DNA from: Mauremys mutica
Taxonomy: Eukaryota; Chordata; Testudines; Geoemydidae
Length of the DNA stretch: 64,000 bases
NCBI RefSeq assembly: GCF_020497125.1
Contig: NC_059072.1
Location: 68,641,697 to 68,705,696, forward strand
Reading direction: 5' to 3'
The notes beneath the pieces are model-generated. The model was given only the letters and a program-made list of their open reading frames with translations. It made no database searches and had not been told where the DNA came from. Made by a program: the position numbers and the translations under genes. This document shows positions 11,163 through 25,398 of this stretch, one piece after another (within the stretch, counting starts at the first letter, position 1; every line of letters starts with the position of its first letter).

Positions 11163-14100
11163 GTAAAAATAAACTTTCCTCACAGTGGAATGTTGTAAAG
11201 CATACATGTGTTTTCCTGAACTGTTTCTCAGAATTGATCCTAGGTCATTGTTTAGTTGCTGTGCACCCAATTACAGCTGCTTGAAAATGAACTGCAAGAA
11301 AGATAATTTGGGCGGGGGTAGGGGGGGTTGAGGGAGGGAGAAGAGGAAAGAACCAGGTAATTTTCACAAAAGTTAGATGGTGCAAATAAAAGGTTTTAAA
11401 CAGAAAGATGTTCCAAAGCTGCTATTTTATATCTGACATCACATACTAAATTATTGTATAAATGCAATTCCCTATATAGAATGGTGAAAGCTAAATAAAA
11501 TATCTTTGTAATAAAACACCTGCTAAATGTAAAATCTGTAAACTAATAAATGCAAAATATGCGGTAATGTAATATTAAGGTTAAGAATACTGGTTTGTTT
11601 GTTTTTTCAAATTTGATCAATCGTCCACAACCTGTGCTAAGAAACATTTAATGTCCCCCAAAAATCTTTTTATTGATCTCCCAAAGTGTTTCTAGCCCTG
11701 GTAGGTTGCTAGATATTGGAGCATTATTCTGATTATCATCTTGCTTTTACCCCCCTGCTTCAATTCTGACATGATAATAGCAACCACTATCTTGAGAACA
11801 GATAGAGCTAGAAGCCAGTGCCTTTTATCACCCAAAAGCAGCTAAGAATACCATCTTGCAAATGTTAGAAAGCAGTCCTCTCTTTCCCTGACAGTGCATG
11901 CTGTATCTGCCCCTGAATTTATGTCAGAATTGAAGTGAATTAAGAAAAAGTTGGGGAGTTGTATGATACAATTAAAAGAAGTGGAAGAGAAGGAGCCATA
12001 CATCCCATACATGCCTGGGCAGTAGAGGAAGAATTGACCCAGTTGACAGTACAGAAAAGGTATAGCCTCTGGGTTTCCTTCCAGAGTAAATAGAAATGGA
12101 AGGAAGAAATAGCCAAGCCTGTGTGTGCCTGTCTTTTCCTTTTTGTTCTTTTACAGGTCAGTAAGGGATAATAGTACCTTAGAGCTTAGCAACCGGCAGG
12201 GCTAGAAATGAATGGTGTATACCAGTATAGCAGTGGAAATATGAGAATCCCAACTTTCTAGTGGTATAAGGTATGTGTTTCTAGCCCTGATTGTTCACGA
12301 TGTATCAGACCTTAATATTTTATTACTGCTCTCGTGATCTAGCTTCTTTTTTGGCACTGGTCTAGGACTGGAGTCTGGGACCCGTGTAATTTTCATTCTA
12401 GAATTTAGCCACACTCCAGTCAGGAAATGCAGATGTTAATTTTTCCCACAGCAGCATTAAGTTGGCCACAGGGATAATATTTTGCAATACTTCAAGCCCC
12501 TTCACACTCTGCCTCATCTTTATCTTATCCATGTCTTATCTGCTCTTGTCCCTCAGGGTTTGATCCAGCTCCCACTGAAGTCAATGGTGAGATTCCCATT
12601 GACTGCAGTGGGAGCTGATCAGGCCAATATAACTATCAATCTCACAGTCTCACTTTCACAAACACGTCTTTCCCTCTGCCACTGATGCCATTTATGAGTG
12701 TCTTCTATGATTGGCTGCACAATTTCTGCCTTGCTGCCCTTTACTCATTGAATGCCTTCCCTCACCTAATCTGAAAAGCCACTACACTCTTCTCCTTAAG
12801 ATCTACTCAGAGATGCCTATAAGAAATCAACAAAGTATGATGGGTATAGTGAGCAGTCATCAGGGATGGCTGTTACCTATACTTTTAAAAGAACTTGCAA
12901 ATGATTCAGAGCCATAAAGTGGTGTGCATAGCTAATCAACGTGATGATGATCTACTGTCTTTATGCCTGTTGTTCCCCTACCTCTCACTCACTGGTTGTC
13001 TTATTTCAAATTAGATTGTATGCTCGTCAGGGCAGGGATGGTATCATCTTGCGTGTTTCTACAATGTCTAGCATAGTAGGGTCTTAGGTGATACCGCAAT
13101 AAAAATGACATCAACTTTGGATATGTTAACCATGTAACTTGCTGTACCCATTGTATTTGCAAAATACAGTGAGTGATGCTAGAGGAATCCTAGAAGGTTT
13201 TCTGCAGCTGATACAGGGATGATGTGCTTGTTGCTCCAGGAAGTGTTCTGAGTCTGAAGGAGGCAGTTTCCAGGCTTGTTAATTTGTGGGGGATCCCAGA
13301 GGGTTTCCATAATGCAGAGGAGGAGTCCTGTTGCAATCTTACCACTGGAAGTTGTCTAGAAGCAATTCTGGAACCGGAGGAAGAGGCTCGAGAGATCTAA
13401 CAGCTGGCTTGGGAGTCAGGCTGCACTTTTCTTTCAACTCAGAAGAGCAAGTCCAATAGTGGCCATTCTGAATTCAGTTATCAGTGGGACAGAGCTCAGT
13501 GTCAACTAGTCAGGGTGAGAGGAGGGTGGGTCAGTGACACACCGACCAAAATAAATGAAAAAATAAAATCCCCTAGGACTCAGAAAGGAGATTATGGTGA
13601 GGAGGTGGGGGTGATGGTGCATAGAGATGATAGATGTACCTTCTTGCTAGGGCAGGAGCCAGATGGGGCTTCCTACCACCACTGTGAAAAAGCTCCCTCT
13701 CCACTGTCATGTAGCCAGGAGAGACTCTGAGACTAACACCCTGTGGTGCCACATCCACAAGAGGCACTCAGAGGTGCTGGAGGGTGCACCCAGGGCCCCA
13801 TCCTGAAGCCAGCAACCATGAACTTTCCAATTTTGCCACAACATTGAACTGGCAAAAGTAAAGATGAGACGGAGAGAGGGCCAGAGAGATTCATCAGGTT
13901 ATCCATAAGCACAGTGCTCTAAGACTGTTAATACAGTTGTCTGTCGCTTGTGCCAGTAATTCCACAGCTTGCAGGTTGGTCTGTCTCCCTCTGTCTGAGG
14001 CTCTCTAGTGCAATAATTAAAGCAAATTATAGTCAGTCCACAAGAAAGGTACTCGGGCCGGTGCCTGACTGTGTGGTGGTGTTAGGAATCCATTCTGTGC

Positions 14101-15235
14101 ACTCCAAGGTGGACTCTGACGGACATTCCTCCACTTGCAACATTTCAGAAAGGAAGAGGCAGAATCTGGAGAGCAATAAGGGGACAAGTACATGAAAATC
14201 CCCTCAGCAGCCCTCCTCTTCCTCCCCCGCCATCGCTTCAGGGTTTTCCATCAGGCTGTTGCTGGCATGTTCCATGAGGGATGTTCCTGAGGAAACTGAT
14301 GTCTATTCGTGTGGATGATTGAAAGGCTCTTCCCATTCCCTACAGACAGATGTGTACCTCTTGGAGACTATAGCGACTGCTGTGCTAAAGAACTGCTCTG
14401 AGCACATGCTTGATGGTGGGCAAGGAAAGTGAGAGACACACAGCCAGGAGATGAAATGCTGTCCACACATTCAGCTGCCAATAACGAAGAGAGTCTGAGT
14501 TAGTGGGCACTAGTCTGATATCTTGGCATATCCTGCCACTGCCCTCTGCACCACAGTAGCAGTGTACTCCTCTCCAAGAGCGGAGGAGGCAGTGTCAACT
14601 GGAACAAAATCCTCCACACTGTCACAAAAGGGCGTATTGCTCTCTCCCTGTGTACTCATGGAAGCACTAGTCTCCTGCTCTAGTATTTGCTGTAGTGTTG
14701 ACTTCTGGTGGTGAAGATGCTTCTGCCCACATCTTGAGGGCCATGGCAATGCCTCGGAGTTGATTTTTCAAGCAGAGTATAACTGCCTCGCTGTTGCCTT
14801 AGATGAAGGAAGCCAGGATACTTTTGAAATGGGTAACTAAATATATTGACACAAAGTAGCACTCCTTCTACCTGCTGCCTTGGAGACGACAATTTTCCAA
14901 AAGAGCAGGCAGCATGACTCCAACTAGTGACTTTCCAGCACTGTCACTCTGTTAATGGAAGAGGTTCTTCATGTGCGTTAATTTTATCTCCAGCAAGCAG
15001 TGAGGGAATTACTTGACTGATCCCCACATCATCGTTGGTGACCAGCTTTGTGGCCTCATCAGTGTTGTTGGATGTTAGTTAATTTCTTCATGAGCACCCA
15101 CTGGGAGGGTGACAAGTAGAGGCTGGGCTGCATGTGTGTGAAGCTATGGATGTACCATGTTTGCATGTACCATGAGCTGCTCTCTGCTCATACAGGTACT
15201 TCAGCCTGTAAGAGGTGGAGTTCCTGGTCACCATC
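11163..15235. other. First part of 15.5-kb TRHDE intron
   Basis: Mostly unrecognised. A short hairpin (TCCCACTGAAGTCAATGG against CCATTGACTGCAGTGGGA) lies at 12559-12624. On the minus strand 14510-14749 there is an open 79-codon frame with balanced composition in a stretch (about 13.9-15.1 kb) that reads like old coding or transposon-derived DNA, but I do not recognise a family. Confidence 0.45.
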
Positions 15236-16056
15236 TCCAGCTCCACATAGACTTTAAGTCAGAAGGGACTGTTATGATTGCCTAGTCTGACCTCCTGCAT
15301 AACACAGGCCACAGAATCTCACCCACCCACTCCCACAACAAACCCCTAACCTATGTCTGAGACATTGAAGTCCTCAAATCATGCTTAAAGACTTCAAGGT
15401 GCAGAGAACCTTCCAGCAAGTGACCCAGGCCCCACGCTCCAGAGGAAGGCGAAAACCCCCCAGGGCCTCTGCCAATCTGCCCTGGAGGAAAATTCCTTCC
15501 TGACCCCAAATATGGCGATCAGCTAAACCCTGAGCATGTGGGCAAGACTCGCCAGCCAGACACCCAGAAAAGAATTCTCTGTAGTAACTCAGATCCCACC
15601 CCATCTAACATCCCATCACAGCCTTTGGGCATATTTACTGCTAATAGTCAAAGATCAATTAATTGCCAAAATTAGGCTATCCCATCATACCATCCCCTCC
15701 ATAAATTTATCAAGCTTAATCTCGAAGCAAGGTATGTCTTTTGCCCCCACTGCTCCCCCTGGAAAGCTGTTCCAAAACTTCACTCCTCTGATGGTTTGAA
15801 ACCTTCATCTAATTTCAAGTCTAAACTTCCTGATGGCCAGTTTATATCCATTTGTTCTTGTGTCCACATTGGTACTGAGCCTAAATAATTCCTCTCCTTC
15901 CTTGGTATTTATCCCTCTGATATATTTATAGAGAGCACTCATATCTCCCCCTCAGTCTTCTTTTGGTTAGGTTAAACAAGCCGAGCTCTTTGAGTCTCCT
16001 TTCATAAGACAGGTTTTCCATTCCTCGGATCATCCTAGTAGCCCATCTCCATTGCA
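15236..16056 (-). mobile_element. CR1 fragment, minus strand
   Basis: About 820 bp of CR1 in reverse orientation: the 3' end is near 15240 (tcagaagggactgttatgat, then CTAGTCTGACCTCCTGCATA), followed by the long 3' UTR variant (CTGGAGGAAAATTCCTTCCT) and the segment encoding the C-terminal RT tail near 15990-16050 (minus strand). It is 5'-truncated. It lies back to back with the + strand CR1 that begins near 16430. Confidence 0.82.
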
Positions 16057-16429
16057 GGGCAGAGAGACTAAATTAGGTCTGCAGATAACTCAGACCAGCA
16101 TCTTTCTAAGTGTGCACCTTGCTGACTAGAACCAGCTGAAGTAGCCACAGATCTTCCGGGCTATTAACAACAATGCCTGCAGGTGGGTATCACCTCCAGA
16201 AATTCCCTCACAACCAGACTGAGACCGTGAGTGGGGCGAGGGATGTGATGGAAGCCACCATCGTGCACGGACTTTCTGATTTAATCCATTGTCAGGTGTG
16301 ACACATCCAGTAGAGAGCACGAGGGGTCTGAGTCTTCTGCGGCAGCATGCAGCTTCTCTGAGATGTAACCTGTTCTTCAAACCCACTCATGGAAAGTGCA
16401 GTATCCTGTTCACTAAGGGCACATATTTC

Positions 16430-19400
16430 CAGTACTGTTACTAGTACATGTAGGTACCAATGACATAGGAAAAGATAGGAAAGAGCTCCTAGAGGCCAAA
16501 TTTGGGCTGCCAGGGAAGAGATTAAAATCCAGCTGGTAGCATTTTCTGAAATACTTCCAGTTCCATGCGCAGGGCCAGATAGACAGGCAGAGCTGCAGGG
16601 TCTCAACGCATGGAAGAGATGATGCTATTAAAAAGTGTGTTTCCGGCTTATTAGGAACCTTTTTGGAAAGGAGGACCCTATATAGGAAGGATGGGCTCCT
16701 GTTAAACCAAAATAGAACCAGATCACTGGAACCAGATTTGCAGTTCTGGTCACCCCATCTTAAAGAGGTCATAGGGGAATTTTTAAACTAAGGGCTTGGG
16801 GAAAAGCTGACAGCTGTGGAAGAGCACACAGTTCTGACAGATACATCGATGGAGAGGATCTATTAATGCACATTCTCTATATCTTAGTAAAGAGGAGAGG
16901 ATAGATGTCAATAAAGCACAGGTGGGAGCTGAAGAGAAAAAGTCAAATGAAAGTGAATCCCATTCAATTAAATCACATAAAGGCAGGCAAATAAAAAGTG
17001 ACAATTTTTATAAGTGTTTGTATACAAATGCTTGATGTCTAAATAATAAGATGGGTGAACCTGAGTGCCTGGTATTAAATGAGGATATTGAAATAGTAGC
17101 ATCACAGAAACTTGGTAGAATGATGACAATCAATGGGACACTGTAATACCAGGGTACAAAATATATAGGAATGACAGAATAGGTTGTGCTGGTGGGAGTG
17201 GCACTGTATGTGAAAGAAATCATAGAGCCATATTTAGTAAAAATCTTAAATGAATCAGACTGTACCATAGGATCTCTATGGATAGAAATTCCATTCTTGA
17301 ATAATAAGAGTATAGCAGTAGGAATTAATACTGATCAATTGACCAGAATGGTGACTATGAAATGCTCAGGGAGATTAGAGGCTATAAAAAAAAAGAAATC
17401 TCAATAATAATAATGGGGGATTTCCCCATATTGACTGGGTACATGTCACCTCAGGATAGGTTGCGGAAATAAAGTTTCTAGACACTGTTAATGACTGCTT
17501 CTTGGAGCAGCTAGTCCTGGAACCCACAAGGGGAGAGGCAATTCTTGATGTAGTCCTAAGTGGCACAGGGGATCTGGTCCAAGAGCTAAATATAGTTGAA
17601 CTGCTTGGTAATAGCGATTATAATATAATAAAATTTAACATCCTGGGGCCGGGGGAGGGAATATCTAAGAAGTCCACCGCAGTAATATTTAATTTCAGAA
17701 AGGAAAACTACACAAAAAATGAAGCTAGTTCAATGGAAATTAAAGAGAACATTCACAAGAGTGAAATGCCTGCAAGTTTCATGGAAACTTTTTAAAAACA
17801 CCACAATAGCGGGTCAAATCAAATGTATATCCCAAAATAAAAAGGATAGTAGAAGGACCAAAAACAGGCCACCATGTCTAAATAATAAATTAAAAGAAGG
17901 CAAAAAGGCAGCCTTTAAATATTAGAAGTCAAATCTTACTGAAAAAACTAGAAGGGAGCATAATCTCTGGCAGGACAAGTGTAAGAATAAAATTAGACAG
18001 GCCAAAACAGAATGTGAAGAGCAACTAGCCAGAGACTCAAAACTAGCCAGAGACTCAAAACTAATAGGAATTTTTTTTAAGTACATCAGAAGCAGGAAGC
18101 CTGCCAAACAATCAGTGGAGCCACTGGACGATCAAGATGCTAAAGGAGCACTTAAGACTAGGCCATTGTGGAGAAGTTAAATGAATTATTTGCATCGGTC
18201 TTCACTACGCAGGATGTGAGGGAGATTCCCATACCTGAACCATTATTTTTTAGGTAACAAATCAGAGGAAATGTCACAGATTAAGGTATCAGTAGAGGAT
18301 GTTTTGGAACAAATTGATAAATTAAACAGTAGTAAGTCATCAGGATCAGATGGTGTTCACCAAGAGTTCTGAAGGAACTCAAATATGAAATTGCAGAATT
18401 ACTAACTGTGGAACATAACCTATCACATAAATCAGCTTCTGTGCCAGATGACTGGAGGATAGCAGATGTGATGCAATTTTTAAAAAAAGGTTCCAGAGGT
18501 GATCATGGCAATTACAGGCTGGTAATCCTAACCTCAGTACCAGACAAATTGGTTGAAACTATAGTAAAGAACAGAATTATCAGACACATAGATTAACATG
18601 ATTTGTTGGGGAAGAGTCAATACGGCTTTTGTAAAAAGAAATCATGCCTCACCAATCTACTAGAATTCTTTTGAGGGGTTCAACAAACATGTGGACAAGA
18701 GCGATCCAGTGGATGGATATAGTATACTTGGACTTTGACAAGGTGCCCCACCAAATGCTCTTAAGTGAAGTAAGCAGTCATGGAGGGAAGGTCTACCATG
18801 GATCTGTAACTGATTAAAGATAGGAAACAAAGGGTAGGAATAAATGGTCAGTTTTAAGAATGGAGATAGGTAAATAACTCTGTCCACCAGGGATCTGTAC
18901 TGGGATGAGTGCTGTTTAACATATTCATAAATGATCTTGAAAAAGGGGTAAACAGTGAGTTGGCAAATTTTGCAGATGATATAAAATTACTCAGGATAGT
19001 TAAGTACAAAGCAGACTGTGAAGAATTACATAGGGATCTCACAAAACTAGGTGACTGAACAACAAAATGGCAGATGAAATTCAGTGTTGATAAATGCAAA
19101 GTAATGCATATTGGAAAACATAATCCCAGTGATACATACAAAACGATGGGGTTTAAATTAGCTGCTACCACTCAAGAAAGAGATCTTGGAGTCATCATGA
19201 ATAGTTCTCTGAAAACATCTGCTTAATATGCAGCAACAGTCAAAAAATCTAATGGAATGGTAGGAACTATTAGAAAAGGTTTGGATGATAAAACAGAAAA
19301 TATCATAATGCCACTATGTAAAGCCATGGTACGCCCACACCTTGAATACTGCGTGCAGTTCTGGTCTCCCCATCTTAAAAAAGATATATTAAAAATGGAA

Positions 19401-19490
19401 GTGGTACAGACCAGGGCAACAAAAATGAATAAGGCTGTGGAACAGCTTCCATAATGAGGAGAGATTTAAAAGACTGGGACTGTTCAATTT
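16430..19490 (+). mobile_element. Long CR1 copy: ORF1 tail, endonuclease, RT; 3' end missing
   Basis: About 3.1 kb of CR1 in + orientation. Near 16450 the reading VHVGTNDIGK is the motif of the ORF1 esterase domain. The endonuclease region follows at about 17000-17600 (MGDF-type and EQLVLEPTRGEAILDVVLSG motifs at 17502), then the linker, and the reverse transcriptase to about 19490, with the catalytic FADD at about 18968 and the [20 protein letters not shown] motif near 19327. Many stops, frameshifts and small deletions make it inactive. Unlike most CR1 copies it stops before the 3' UTR, at about 19490. Confidence 0.9.
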
Positions 19491-21483
19491 TTGATAGTTG
19501 TTGCTGAGACAAATGCATTGTGGGAACACTTTCCCCCCAGTAGTCCCACCAAAACTATGTCCATATGGGGGGCAGTGATCTTTCCCACACATGGGAGCCA
19601 TGACTAATAACCACATCCTTTTTAGAGGGGAAATCATGGAGCAAGATTTTAGAGGGAGCTGTAGCTGCTGGTGCTTGGGCAATAGCCTGCTGGGGTCAGC
19701 CTTTAAAGCAGAATCAACCTCAGGCTATTCAGGAGGAGATACAAAACTAACTGAAGCTGTGCTAAATTCCACCTCTTCTTAATCATTACCACTTCCTGCC
19801 CCCTGAGTTTTTGATTGTGCCCCAGGGCAATATTCCTCTCTGGAGGAGCTGTCTGCATAGTGGCATTACGATATTATGATATTAGGCTGCTGACTCGCCA
19901 TGACAATCTGGTTCCCTCCCTTCACTTCCTTGGGTTCATGATGCTGAGCTTCCACAACAGTTTCACCACTGAGCAAACCACATCTCAAGAGCTGGTCTTT
20001 CTTTTCCCACCCTAAACTGCTGCATAGAAGAGTGCTGCTTCTGTGCAGCCTCGTGCCAGGGTCTGCTCATAGGCTCCCTAGAAAGTGGGGGGGCACTGGC
20101 GCCTGGCTTGTGGCCTCACCCCCAAGACCCTGCCCCCACTCCACCTCTTCCCCCAAGGCCTGCCCGGCCACACGTTCCTCTCCGCTGCGGAAAGGAGTGA
20201 GTGGCAGGCAGGGGGCATCTAGGGGGAAGAGGCGGAGCAAGGGGGGGGCCTCGAGGGGGAGCACGGGTAGGGCCACGGTCCAGGCACCTGTGGTGCCTCA
20301 CACGTCTAGATAACTTCACTTCCAGCATTTCAAAGACGGCGGGACGGCGCGCCCCCAAGAGAGATTACCTGTGCCGCATCCGTGGCATTAACCTTCCTGC
20401 ATGGCTAGCCTATTTTGGGGAGGCTTAGTCTCCCCAGGCCTCTTATACATGCTGCCCGTGGGTCTGCTGGTGCCACTAACAGAGCTCTCAGACCGGGAGC
20501 CGTGTGAGGGATGGTGCAGTATTGCCTCTAGTGGAGCAGCATTGACAGCTGCTGAGTCTGACCTGAATTGCTTCCACTTTCTTTTCATCTGTCCGAACAG
20601 GGAGAGAAAGGCAGGATTAGTGAGGCAAAATCAATGAATATGTCCTGCTTCACTGCAGCACCCAGCAACTGTGGGGGTCAGGGAGTCACAGTATCTGGAA
20701 ATCCCTGCTTCCTTTCACCAAAGATGCACGTTCAGTCACAATCACAGCTCTCCCTCTATCCCAACAACTGAGCCAGGACACTAACAGAGTTGCTGCTCTC
20801 ACTGTATGACGCCACATGTGGATAAAATGAATCAGTCCCACACCCTGGGAGTGTTAATGGATACACTCATCCGATGAAAATACATGGTGCAGAAACAACT
20901 TTTTTCCACACTGAATTGAAACAGAATGGCAAATCCAATCAAAATAATAGTCAAATCACATTTAAATAAAATATTTCATTTGACTTGTTTTGGTTTGAAA
21001 TTTTCCCACCAAAAATTTAGAAAAATTTTGTTGAAACTGAGATGTTCCTGCAAAACATCTTCATTTTGCCAAAACATTTTTTTTATGGAAAAAAGTGTCT
21101 GAAACTTGTCAACCATCCCTAACTGGTATAAATGTGCCTTATACTGGTATTGCTATTCATGTGGGGAATGGGAATAAGCAATACTAGCATAAAACTGCTT
21201 TATTCCATGCTAATTTAACCATTTATGTAGAAAAATGACACTTCTAACCAAAATAGTTAAATCATTATAAAAACGGCTTGTAGACAGGGCCCATATGTTT
21301 GTCAGCATCAATGCACTTCCTTCCAGATGGATGCTCGATGCATGGATGTGATCTTGCAAGATGCTGAGTTCCCCCTGCAAGGTGCCCAAAATCTGTAACT
21401 ACTGATCTCAATGGGAGTTGAGGCCACTCAGAACCTTAAGAGTAGGAGGTCAGAACCTCAAGTGATCAGACCTGATTCTTATT

Positions 21484-21700
21484 TAGCCCTTGTCTTCACT
21501 AGGAAAAAAAAGTGCATTTTTAACTTGTCTTAGCTAATGTAGCAACTAACACAAGGTAACATCTAATGAAGACAAGGTGACCTGAGGTTTTAACAAGAGT
21601 TTAGCAGGTAAAGATTAACCCTTCACTTTCCCACAGTCTTTAACTTAATAAGTTAACTCATGTGAAAAAAACAATCTGCCTTGTCTCCCCTAGGCCTATC
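21484..21700. mobile_element. Probable MITE of the 'tgtct-cac' group
   Basis: Left end TAGCCCTTGTCTTCACTAG and a right end near CTTGTCTCCCCTAGG; the interior alternates short direct repeats of 'aacaaggtaac' type. Boundaries are uncertain. Confidence 0.42.
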
Positions 21701-23432
21701 ACTAAAGCCACTTTAAGGTCCCTTTCCACTGCAAGAGTAGTATACAGTGAATGCAAATGTAATTAACCCCACTTTAAGACCTCTTCACTCTGCCTGAATT
21801 AACCAATTCTTCACAAGACTCCAGTATGTATGTGCCAAATTTAAAGTTTCAAAGCAAAAATATTTTTTGACCGATCCAAGTGAAAATACCTACTGAACAA
21901 TATTCGTAAAGGAAAAAAAGTAGGATGCATTTTTTTATTTCCCTAAAACTCAAAAATAACTATATAGTTTAGTCTGAACTTAAAATTCAATCTTTGCAAT
22001 CAGTAATGAGCTATTTCTAACCAGAAGGAATATCTTTTGAGAAATTTATGAATGATTGAATATAGTGTTTAGAAGGGGATGCCACCTTCTCCTGAACTGT
22101 AGTGTTGCGACTGTGATAGTCTAATAAATATATTTTTAATAAGTGGGGATATTGCCTATGTGTATAGTGGTTTTCAGTTGCACATAGCTACCAGAAAATG
22201 AGGGAAAAGGAAAACTTTGTGTATAGAAATTCATGAGACTATACACAGGCTCAGACATCGAATTCCAGTAAATTATATAGAATTATGTGAAGTACATGCA
22301 TCAGACAACCCTTTACAATAACCACTTGCTTGTTTGAGCTGAGATGGCATGGAAAGATTCCTGCCCCCTTTTGCTTGAAAAGGTTAAATATCAGTGGCCT
22401 TATGAAAAAAAAAAGGTTATGATTGTAGTTAAAACTGACTGAAAGCAGGGATAATATTTTCAGTTTTTGAAAAAAGACTTCTGTTCTGTATAAGAGCAGT
22501 CGCTATATGACACATCCTACAACTGATATTTATGGAGGAGGATATTATGAAGTAGTCAGCTTGGACGGCCAGGTATCATTCTGTATCAGGGCATGTGGCG
22601 TAAATAGCTTACATAGTTTGTGACAAAAAGCTACCAGTGAAACTCCTTTTATCAGAAGGGAGTGTATATATTTGTTCCTTTTATTTTATCAGACACCTCC
22701 CTTACCCAGATAGTCTGCACTTAGTTATAGCAGGTTATTGGACAAGATTGGTTCATAACTAATTTTAGATCATTTGCCAATATGGAAGGTGTTTTAGATT
22801 TTATTTAATGGTATGGATTAACCCTTTACGAGTCATTATTTTCAAATATTGCCACAATTAAAGCACAATTACTAATAGAAAACTCATACACAGAAACAAA
22901 TATAACCAGTAAAAATAGCCATATTGAATTTTCACTTACTAAAAAGCATGATGAGCTTAATACTGGATTATATCACCTCTGAAGTACAAAACAAAGCTAT
23001 AACTCACAATGGATGGGTCCATTGCAGACAAACAGCCCTCCCACCACTGTTCTGCACCATCAGTTGACGTGGGAGAGAACACCACCACCTGTAACCCTGA
23101 ATCATACCCATAACCTCTCCTCCTTGCAGTAATCCTGGTAGTTTCTCTGCAGAGAGAAGAACATAATTTTAAGATCATATCTTAAGCGTGGAGATCTTAT
23201 TTCAATCAGTTTCCTGTTATGCCAGGTATCTTCATGTGTCTTGACTCTGGATACAGAGTCCCTCTGCATCCTCTTCTGTGCCAGCCATGGTTGTATTAAT
23301 AAGGATAGGTATGGCCAATGGGGAACTGAAACATACAAGAGTAAGGAGTTAATGTGTCCTTTACTCCTGTCCAAAGCAGATCCTAGACATGAAACTAGGA
23401 GCTTTTTGTTCCCCCCTATAGTACTGTATAAT

Positions 23433-23722
23433 TAAGGAGTTAGTCTGTTTACACATAAAATTGAATCGGTTTAAATAAAAGTGTGATTTTTTAAGCCAGT
23501 CTAGCTAAATTGGTGAAACTTTGGGCGTTGAAACTCTTAAATCAATTTAAACCTAGCTTATAGTGGCGTGGTTGCCCTCATAAATTTGCAGGGCAAGCCA
23601 AAGTGATGTAAACAGTTTTAGACCAATATACTTGTGCCCTCATAGGAGTTTTCACCAGTTTATATAAACTGCTTTAATTAAACTAGTTTGTTTAAACTAG
23701 TGCAAGTTTAGATAAGCCTTAG
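23433..23722. mobile_element. Probable 'GTCTACAC'-group MITE
   Basis: Starts TTAAGGAGTTAGTCTG and ends CAAGTTTAGATAAGCCTTA, which are approximate inverted copies; interior arms AAATCGGTTTAAAT-like and TAAACTAGTTTGTTTAAACT pair in part. No clear TSD was found. Confidence 0.5.
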
Positions 23723-24850
23723 CAGAGAAATAACAAGTGGGGAATTGGATAAGTCTTTTGCAACTTCCAAAAAAGTGTTTTTAAAAAATGTCAATATTAG
23801 AAATACTTTATCAATGACAGAACTGTGTTGTTGTAATTTATGGAGGCTTTGGTCCTGCAAACATTTAACTGAACTCATACGTATAACAGAACTGCAAGTA
23901 TACATAAAGTTGCATATGTGCTCCGTGTTTGTAGAATCAGGGTTTTTGTGGTCTGTATTGCTGCACCTTAAAATTTTGATTATTGCCATATATCTTATCA
24001 TGTGCTACTGGAATTATAGTTAAGATGGAGGTGTCACATGTACCCTACACCCATAGTTTTAATCTCTTTTTACTTTCTCACTAATTACTTTTTACAAAAA
24101 ATGCCATACGTGAAAACCAGGTAGTCTAGAATGTCAATGTATCTAGCATTAGATGGCATATGTGAATTATCAAACCATATTTATTTGCATTTCACGTCAT
24201 AATTTCATTAGTTTTATATAGTTCAGCCACACTGATCAGTTTCCCATTGGAACTATGTCCAAGAGAAGTTTGCATGTAGTTTTCTTTTTTAAAAAGATGA
24301 CAAGGAAAACAAATATTAGGCTGTAGCTTTGATCAAGTGCGTACAAGCTAAATTACCTTACAGTGCTTTGTGTGGCAATAATTTAAAAAAAAACAACACC
24401 TTTTGATTTTCGAGCAAATCCTAGTTTAAAGTAAATAATTAGTTGAATCAAAATAATTTACTAAATTAAGGCATTCTTGAGACACTTGGGGCTTGGTCCT
24501 GCATTCCTTGCAATCTTACTGAAGTTAAAGAAATTTAGAATGTGGAATGTGTTTGTCCTGCAGATGTTTATGTGACTGCTTCAAGCACATGAGTAGTCAC
24601 CTTGAAAACAATGTTAAATACTTGCAGAAGTGTTCATGGGATTAGACGTAAATTGTTGCTGAAAGTTTAAAAAGGAATGAAAATAAAAACACATAGAGCG
24701 TAAGATTAACTGGTTAAAATGAAAAGACCTTTTCAGTGACTAGTGGCTACAAACCAAACTGCTGGAAACACTCTCAGTTAGAAACCTGAGACTAAAGGAC
24801 CTGCTCCCATTGATTATGCACAAAACTATTTACAAATTATCTATAAACCA

Positions 24851-24961
24851 AAGGCTTGATTCTGATCTCACTTTCACTAGTGTAAACCAGAAATAACTCC
24901 CTTTAAATCAACAGAGTTACGCTGGTGTAAAACTTAGGTAGGGAGATTGGAATCAGGCCCC
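24851..24961. mobile_element. Short palindromic MITE-like element
   Basis: Arms CTTGATTCTGATCTC and GAGATTGGAATCAGG are inverted, and the inner pair ACTAGTGTAAACC / GCTGGTGTAAAAC continues the fold. About 110 bp long. A similar design occurs at 8569-8694. Confidence 0.55.
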
Positions 24962-25398
24962 AAGTCTTGAAGTAGCAATTGATTTCCCAGACATTTAATT
25001 AAGGATATTTTGAAAAAAATGCCTCTCCAAGATCCTGATTCTGTAACTGCATCCTCATGGGTGCAGGTTGAGTTGGAAGATCAGGGTCCAAACTGGGTTG
25101 CTCCTTTATATTACTTGAGGTAGAACACATGATGAAAATTATAATTATCCCACAAAATTAACTGTGTCATTAGTGTACATCTATTCTTTTAAATATTTTA
25201 CTAGTGATTTATGAAGATTATGTCAAGTATCAGAGGGGTAGCCGTGTTAGTCTGGATCTGTAAAAGCAACAAAGAGTCCTGTGGCACCTTATAGACCAGG
25301 GGTCTCAAACATGCGGCCCGCGGGCCGCATGCGGCCCGCGGAGCTCTTCCCTGCGGCCCGCGGAGCTCCCCAGGGGAGCTCCGCAGGGGCCCCCAAGA

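Larger units (their letters stand above)
19491..25207. other. TRHDE intron with minor repeats
   Basis: Mostly unrecognised intron. A GC-rich stretch at about 20070-20320 resembles hAT interior sequence of this genome but I could not define ends. An AT-rich palindromic repeat of the turtle 'agggatggtt' type lies at about 20880-21125. Probable 'GTCTACAC' MITEs at 21484-21700, 23433-23722 and 24851-24961 are listed separately. No gene-like ORF. Confidence 0.5.
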
